Below are positions 59,799-64,000 of a stretch of DNA of 64,000 nucleotides, one piece after another. The first letter of the stretch is position 1; each line of letters begins with the position of its first letter. The position numbers were made by a program, and so were the translations under genes. The stretch is from MWCO01 sp964488865. Its GTDB lineage: Bacteria > Myxococcota_A > Polyangia > Polyangiales > Polyangiaceae. The DNA is taken from positions 1-64,000 of the forward strand of contig CAZAWR010000007.1 in the NCBI GenBank assembly GCA_964488865.1. Reading direction: 5' to 3'. The notes under the pieces are model-generated. The model saw only the letters and a program-made list of their open reading frames with translations, did not search any database and was not told the DNA's origin.

Positions 59799-62444
59799 AT
59801 GCCGGGCGCGAAGACCCAAGACACTGACAAGCTCACGCCCGTCATGCGGCAGTTCCACGCCGCTAAACAGGCCTACCCGGATGCCATCCTCTTCTTCCGG
59901 ATGGGCGACTTCTACGAGATGTTCTACGACGACGCCGTCGTCGCCGCGCGGGAACTGGAGCTCACCCTCACGAGCCGAAATAAGGGAGCTGCCGACGAGG
60001 TCCCCATGGCCGGCGTGCCGCACCACGCTGCCCACAGCTACATCGCCCGCCTCATCAGCGCCGGCTTCAAGGTCGCGATCTGCGAGCAGATGGGCGACCC
60101 GAGCAAGATCAAGGGCATCGTCCCCCGCGAGGTCGTCCGCGTCATCACCCCAGGGCTCGTGACCAACGAAGACCAGCTCGAGGCGCGAGCCAACAACTAC
60201 TTGTGCGCGATCGACCTCTCGAACCAGCACCAAGGCCTCGCCTTGCTCGACCTGTCCACGGGCGAAATGCTCGCCGCGGAGCTCGAAGACACCGCATCGC
60301 TCATCGCAGAAATCACCCGCGTCGAGCCGCGCGAAATCCTGCTCGAGCAAGGACACGTCGACCTTCGCTCGACGCTCCGGCAAGTCCTTCCCTCCGCCTC
60401 GCTGCGCGAAGACCCAGCGCTGGAGGACGCCAACGTGTCGAGCATTCTCGAGCGCGTGTTGACGGAAGGAGCCTCTGCGGAGGCGAAAAGGGCCGTGGCG
60501 CCAGCCGCGCTGCGTGCGTGCGGGCGTGCCTTGCGCATGGCCATGGGCTGCAACCCGGGCCACCCACTTCCCGTGCAGCGCATCGTCCCCTTCGACCCTT
60601 CCCGCGTCCTGCAAATGGACGACGTCGCGCAAGCCCATCTCGAGATCGTCCGCGCCTCCGACGGATCCAAGCGCGGAACGCTCCTGTCCGTCATCGACAA
60701 GACCATCACCGCGCCGGGGGCAAGGCTCCTGCGAAAGTGGGTCCTCTCCCCGCTCGTGGACATGACAGCCATTCGGCGGCGACAAGACGCCGTGGAGGCG
60801 TTCGTCCAAGATGCCGTGGCGCGGGCTGCGCTTCGCGAGATCCTGAAGGACGTCGGGGACCTCGAGCGCCTCGGCGTTCGGGCCGTCTTGGGGGAAGCCA
60901 CACCGCGAGACCTCGGCGTCTTGCGGGACTCGCTCGTCGCCGCTCCGCGCGCGTTCGAGGTCGTGTCCCAGATGACGGACCCTTCCGCACGCGATGCTTT
61001 GATCGGACCAGGACTCGAGGATGCCATCCTCGAACTGCGTGACTTGCTCGTCTCCGCTCTCGTGGAACGCCCCCCCGCCCTCGCCCGGGATGGAGGAATA
61101 TTTCGCGAAGGCTTCGACCCCGAGCTCGACGAGACCGGCCACCTGCAGCGCGAAGGGGCCGACATGATCGTCGCCCTCGAAGCGAGCTTGCGAGCCTCCA
61201 CCGCCATCTCAACCTTGAAAGTGCGCTACACGCGCGTGTTCGGCTGGTACATCGAGGTCACGAAGACAAACGTGTCGAAGGTCCCCGACGGGTGGCGACG
61301 CAAACAGACTGTGGCGAGCGGCGAACGCTTCACCAATGACGCGCTCGACGACCTGGCGGACCGACTCCTGCACGCGGAGGAACGGCACGCGCAGCGCGAG
61401 TCGGGTTTGTTCGTCGATCTGGTCCGCCGCGTAGCCCAGGACGCCACCGCGTTGCGATCCCTCGGTCACCGAATCGCCACGTGGGACGCGTTCGCGTCGC
61501 TCGCCGAGGTAGCCCATGGCTTGGACTACTGTCGCCCCATCGTGGACGAAGGCGACGTCATCGACATCCGGGACGGGCGGCATCCCGTCGTGGAGCGTCT
61601 GGCAGCAGCAGGACGTTTCGTCCCGAACGACGTCTACTTGGACGGGTCCGGCGAGCGATTGTGGCTGATCACCGGCCCGAACATGGCCGGCAAGTCGACG
61701 TTCATGAGACAGGTGGCGCTGATCGTGGTGCTTGCCCAGACTGGTTCCTTCGTACCGGCCAGCGCAGCTCGCATCGGCGTCGTCGACCGGGTCTTGTCCC
61801 GGGTCGGGGCAAATGACAACGTCTCTCGCGGGGAGAGCACATTCATGGTCGAGATGCGGGAGACCGCGTCGATCCTCCGCCAGGCCACGTCTCGATCCCT
61901 CGTCATTCTCGACGAGATTGGACGGGGCACGAGCACCTATGATGGCCTCGCGATCGCCTGGGCGGTCGCAGAGCACCTGCACGACGTCGTCCGTTGCCGG
62001 GCCACCTTCGCGACGCACTATCACGAGCTGACGGAGTTCGCGGAGACGGCGCCCCACGCGGCAAACCACTCGGTATCGGCGCGCGAGCTCGGGGACGACG
62101 TGGTCTTTCTGTACAAGCTCGTCCGGGGTGCCGCGAGCCGAAGCTACGGCGTGGCGGTCGCAAGGCTTGCCGGGGTGAGTGAACCCGTCCTCGCTCGCGC
62201 GAAGGCGATCCTCACGTCCCTCGAGTCAGGGAGCGCGCTGCCCGGGGGGAGGTACGCGACGCTCCGCGGGCGGAACCGAAAGGGAAACGTGCAGCTCGAC
62301 CTGTTCGCGCCTGCACCACAGGAACCCGCACGTCCCAGTCCTGCCCTCGAGACGCTGCGAGAAGTGGACCCTAACCGGCTCACGCCGCTGGACGCGCTCC
62401 AGCTCGTCATCAAGCTCAAAGCTTTGCTGAGCGAGGACTCGTAG
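59799..62444 (+). CDS. mutS: DNA mismatch repair protein MutS
   Basis: An 881-residue mismatch-recognition ATPase of normal bacterial MutS1 length. The N-terminal mismatch-binding wedge is FFRMGDFYEMF (Phe38 and Glu40). The connector and lever domains are present. The Walker A site is GPNMAGKSTFMRQ (Lys632), the ABC-type signature VSRGESTFMVEM and Walker B LVILDEIGRGTSTYDG follow, then FATHYHELTEF, the switch His. The C-terminal SRSYGVAVARLAGV and a clamp-type NVQLDLFA tail complete the protein. ATG at 59799 has AGGA eight bases upstream. It is the third gene after two surface lipoproteins. MutL is not in the window. Confidence 0.98.
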   Translation: MPGAKTQDTDKLTPVMRQFHAAKQAYPDAILFFRMGDFYEMFYDDAVVAARELELTLTSRNKGAADEVPMAGVPHHAAHSYIARLISAGFKVAICEQMGDPSKIKGIVPREVVRVITPGLVTNEDQLEARANNYLCAIDLSNQHQGLALLDLSTGEMLAAELEDTASLIAEITRVEPREILLEQGHVDLRSTLRQVLPSASLREDPALEDANVSSILERVLTEGASAEAKRAVAPAALRACGRALRMAMGCNPGHPLPVQRIVPFDPSRVLQMDDVAQAHLEIVRASDGSKRGTLLSVIDKTITAPGARLLRKWVLSPLVDMTAIRRRQDAVEAFVQDAVARAALREILKDVGDLERLGVRAVLGEATPRDLGVLRDSLVAAPRAFEVVSQMTDPSARDALIGPGLEDAILELRDLLVSALVERPPALARDGGIFREGFDPELDETGHLQREGADMIVALEASLRASTAISTLKVRYTRVFGWYIEVTKTNVSKVPDGWRRKQTVASGERFTNDALDDLADRLLHAEERHAQRESGLFVDLVRRVAQDATALRSLGHRIATWDAFASLAEVAHGLDYCRPIVDEGDVIDIRDGRHPVVERLAAAGRFVPNDVYLDGSGERLWLITGPNMAGKSTFMRQVALIVVLAQTGSFVPASAARIGVVDRVLSRVGANDNVSRGESTFMVEMRETASILRQATSRSLVILDEIGRGTSTYDGLAIAWAVAEHLHDVVRCRATFATHYHELTEFAETAPHAANHSVSARELGDDVVFLYKLVRGAASRSYGVAVARLAGVSEPVLARAKAILTSLESGSALPGGRYATLRGRNRKGNVQLDLFAPAPQEPARPSPALETLREVDPNRLTPLDALQLVIKLKALLSEDS

Positions 62445-62453
62445 TCCACTCGC

Positions 62454-63767
62454 TCAGGGCGAGATGCAGCAGAAGGTCACGCCCTTGGTGGTCTGGACGA
62501 ACCCCTTCGCCTTGCCGCCCTCGGCCTTGCACGTCCCGTTCTCGATCTGCGGACGGCTGCGAAACTTGATCGAGATGGTGCTGGAGTCCGCCCACTTCGA
62601 AAGATCCTTGCAGTCCAGCGACGTCACGTTCGTCTCGTCGTCGCACGTGAGGTCCCAGCTCCCGCAGTCTTTGCAGTCGTCGCGGTCGAACACTTCATAG
62701 GATCCGCCCACGCACTGGATCACGTCGAGGTTGGGCGCACACGTGCAATCCTCGCAACCGCGATCGTCTATGGTGTCCTCGGCCTTGTACAGGCGCAGAG
62801 GCTGCGGCTGCTTGTCCCACTGGGGCGGGCACACAGCCTGGTCATTCGGCTGCATGATGCACAACGCGCCGACGTAGTCGCCGGAACCGGGCGCGGCACA
62901 CAGTTCGTGCGAACCACACCCCGTCCCGTCCGTCGCCGGGTCGAAGAAGCACGCGTCGTGAATCTCCTTGTAGGAGGGCTTGTTCGGGAAGTCCGGGGCG
63001 ATCGGAGACGGCGTGCAGGCGCCGGGGTTGGAAACCGGGTTTTCCCCCGTCAACCGGCACGAGACGCTGCTTCCCGACAGGTTGTGGCAATTAGAGTCCG
63101 CCAACTCCGGTCGAGCCTGCGCGTTGGCGCAGTTGGAGCTCCCATAGTCGCACGCGATCCCCGGAGCGCCACATTCCGCTCCCTGCAGCGGCCCACAGGT
63201 GCAGGGCTCACACGTCGCTTGCTCCGCCTTGCCCGTGAAGTATCGCTCTGCGCTCCCACCCCCTGGACAGGACGAGGCCACAGGCGCGGGATCCGTGTTC
63301 GGCTGCACCCTGACCCGGTAGAAGCCAGTCCACTCTTCCGGCACCCCCGGCGCGCACGCGTAGCCAAGAGCCCGACACTCGTCGTCCAAACAGTCCGCCG
63401 CGCCGTCCCCGTCGTTGTCGATCCCGTCCGCGCAATTCTCCGCGGTCAGACCTCCTCCGGTCCCGCCCGTGTCGGTCCCCCCACCGCCGCTCGCTCCCCC
63501 CGGCCCAGTTCCGCCCGTGTTCGATCCGCCTGACGACGTTCCCCCCGTCCCGCCCACTGCCATTCCGCCCACTCCGGACGCTCCCCCCGTTCCACCCGAC
63601 GACGCATCGGGTGCGCCGGTTCCGCCCATCCCACCGAGCCCCGCCATCCCTGCCGTGCCCCCGTCAGGGCTCAGCCCGCCGCCCTCCGTGTCCAGGGTGC
63701 ACCCGAAGGAGGTGACGACCAGGCAGGTCACCCACCAGAGACGCAGAGGATGACAAGAACGCATCAT
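62454..63767 (-). CDS. Cys-rich lipoprotein with metal-binding DGxDNDxDG motif
   Basis: A 437-residue lipoprotein (lipobox SFGC, Cys23). A long Gly/Ala/Thr/Ser linker (about residues 30-105) is followed by ENCADGIDNDGDGAADCLDD, the Cu-binding/MopE-type or calcium loop often seen in myxobacterial surface proteins. A Cys-rich body follows (CEPCTCGPLQGAECG, CGSHELC, CEDCTCAP, CKDCGSWDLTC) ending FVQTTKGVTFCCISP. About 30 cysteines suggest many disulphides. No known domain is recognised in the body. ATG at 63767 or 63764 starts the signal peptide; no ribosome site is obvious. It is convergent with mutS, ten bases from its stop. Confidence 0.65.
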   Translation of the reverse strand: MMRSCHPLRLWWVTCLVVTSFGCTLDTEGGGLSPDGGTAGMAGLGGMGGTGAPDASSGGTGGASGVGGMAVGGTGGTSSGGSNTGGTGPGGASGGGGTDTGGTGGGLTAENCADGIDNDGDGAADCLDDECRALGYACAPGVPEEWTGFYRVRVQPNTDPAPVASSCPGGGSAERYFTGKAEQATCEPCTCGPLQGAECGAPGIACDYGSSNCANAQARPELADSNCHNLSGSSVSCRLTGENPVSNPGACTPSPIAPDFPNKPSYKEIHDACFFDPATDGTGCGSHELCAAPGSGDYVGALCIMQPNDQAVCPPQWDKQPQPLRLYKAEDTIDDRGCEDCTCAPNLDVIQCVGGSYEVFDRDDCKDCGSWDLTCDDETNVTSLDCKDLSKWADSSTISIKFRSRPQIENGTCKAEGGKAKGFVQTTKGVTFCCISP

Positions 63768-63823
63768 GTCAAGGCTACTGGAATGACGCGCCAAGGCAAG
63801 GAGGTTGCGTCGATTCACGCGGG

Positions 63824-64000
63824 TTCAAAGACGACGCTCGGACAACACCCGAACCGCGACGTTGTGCGTCGGACGAGCACCGATGTCCGAGAGGTCGAAC
63901 TGGGCGCCGGCGCCCTTCATTTCGACGGCCCGGCCTGGGGCCGCGCCGCTCGGTAGCTGGTGCCGGGACTGCACCGCGACGACGATCGCCACGCCCTGAC
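63824..64000 (-). CDS. C-terminal end of a protein (cut by window edge)
   Basis: An open frame on the minus strand enters from the right edge and ends at TGA (63826-63824). It reads ...GVAIVVAVQSRHQLPSG, then GRAVEMKGAGAQFDLSDIGARP and THNVAVRVLSERRL. Third-codon positions are almost all G or C, as in real genes here, so I take it as the 3' end of a gene that continues beyond 64000. The strand-like pattern suggests a beta-rich domain. Too little is visible to name a function. Confidence 0.55.

Noticed and set aside
59742..61142. 466-residue minus-strand frame opposite mutS
   Set aside because: It lies wholly opposite a clear mutS and has no motif.

Overview
This 64-kb window is high-GC bacterial chromosome that reads like a myxobacterium of the Polyangia type (Myxococcota). 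This is inferred from gene content, not from a marker gene. About 20 of roughly 50 genes begin with a lipoprotein signal peptide. Many then run through Gly/Thr/Ser linkers into Cys-rich arrays, beta-propellers, PPC domains or metal-binding DGxDNDxDG motifs. No tRNA, rRNA, CRISPR array, prophage or transposase was found. One assembly gap of exactly 100 N lies at 1400-1499, inside a tandem repeat.

Layout. 1-1800: a uracil permease, then the gap and two minisatellites. 1.8-18.6 kb: a run of secreted lipoproteins (AgmX/PglI-like, a 12-module cystine-knot-like array, a Vgb-like propeller, PPC proteins, a metzincin and an HTSHGS protein). It is interrupted by a tightly overlapping minus-strand operon: ECF sigma factor, FecR/TPR protein, outer-membrane barrel-like protein, and a lipoprotein with seven Stig1-like modules. 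18.8-24.5 kb: prs, a split transketolase, a divergent AAA ATPase and a second NCS2 permease. 24.5-36.9 kb: more lipoproteins, DNA polymerase IV, a cupin, a redoxin, a FadL porin beside a lipoprotein that resembles the N-terminal half of VolA lipases, and an esterase. 37.0-40.8 kb: a DUF4234 protein and the gatE-gatD pair. 40.9-50.1 kb: a papain-family lipoprotein with P-domains, an L,D-transpeptidase, DUF2270, a hotdog protein, an alpha/beta hydrolase-like protein, a SlyD-like isomerase and a DUF1573 lipoprotein. 50.1-55.3 kb: a compact DUF4350-MoxR-DUF58-rsmA operon with a small divergent gene. 55.5-64.0 kb: two propeller lipoproteins leading directly into mutS, a Cys-rich lipoprotein, and the 3' end of one more gene at the right edge.

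The most striking points are these. (1) A complete gatE-gatD operon encodes the glutamyl-tRNA(Gln) amidotransferase type regarded as archaeal. (2) A structured dispersed repeat of about 165 bp occurs twice, 35 kb apart. Each copy begins exactly at, and supplies, the TAG stop codon of the upstream gene, and its hairpins are kept by compensatory change. (3) A K-A-D motif sits between the lipobox and the folded part of three lipoproteins, all of which look like cysteine-peptidase-fold proteins. (4) The sigma/FecR/barrel/Stig1 operon has every junction overlapping and a perfect 5 x 13-bp minisatellite upstream. (5) Cystine-knot-like and Stig1-like cysteine arrays are found on lipoproteins.

How the genes may work together: the housekeeping genes (prs, transketolase, uraA, NCS2 permease, gatDE, rsmA, mutS, dinB) cover nucleotide supply, tRNA charging, ribosome maturation and DNA repair. 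They are scattered among an envelope or surface repertoire of lipoproteins, peptidases and lipid-uptake proteins that fits a predatory or scavenging lifestyle; that last point is inference.
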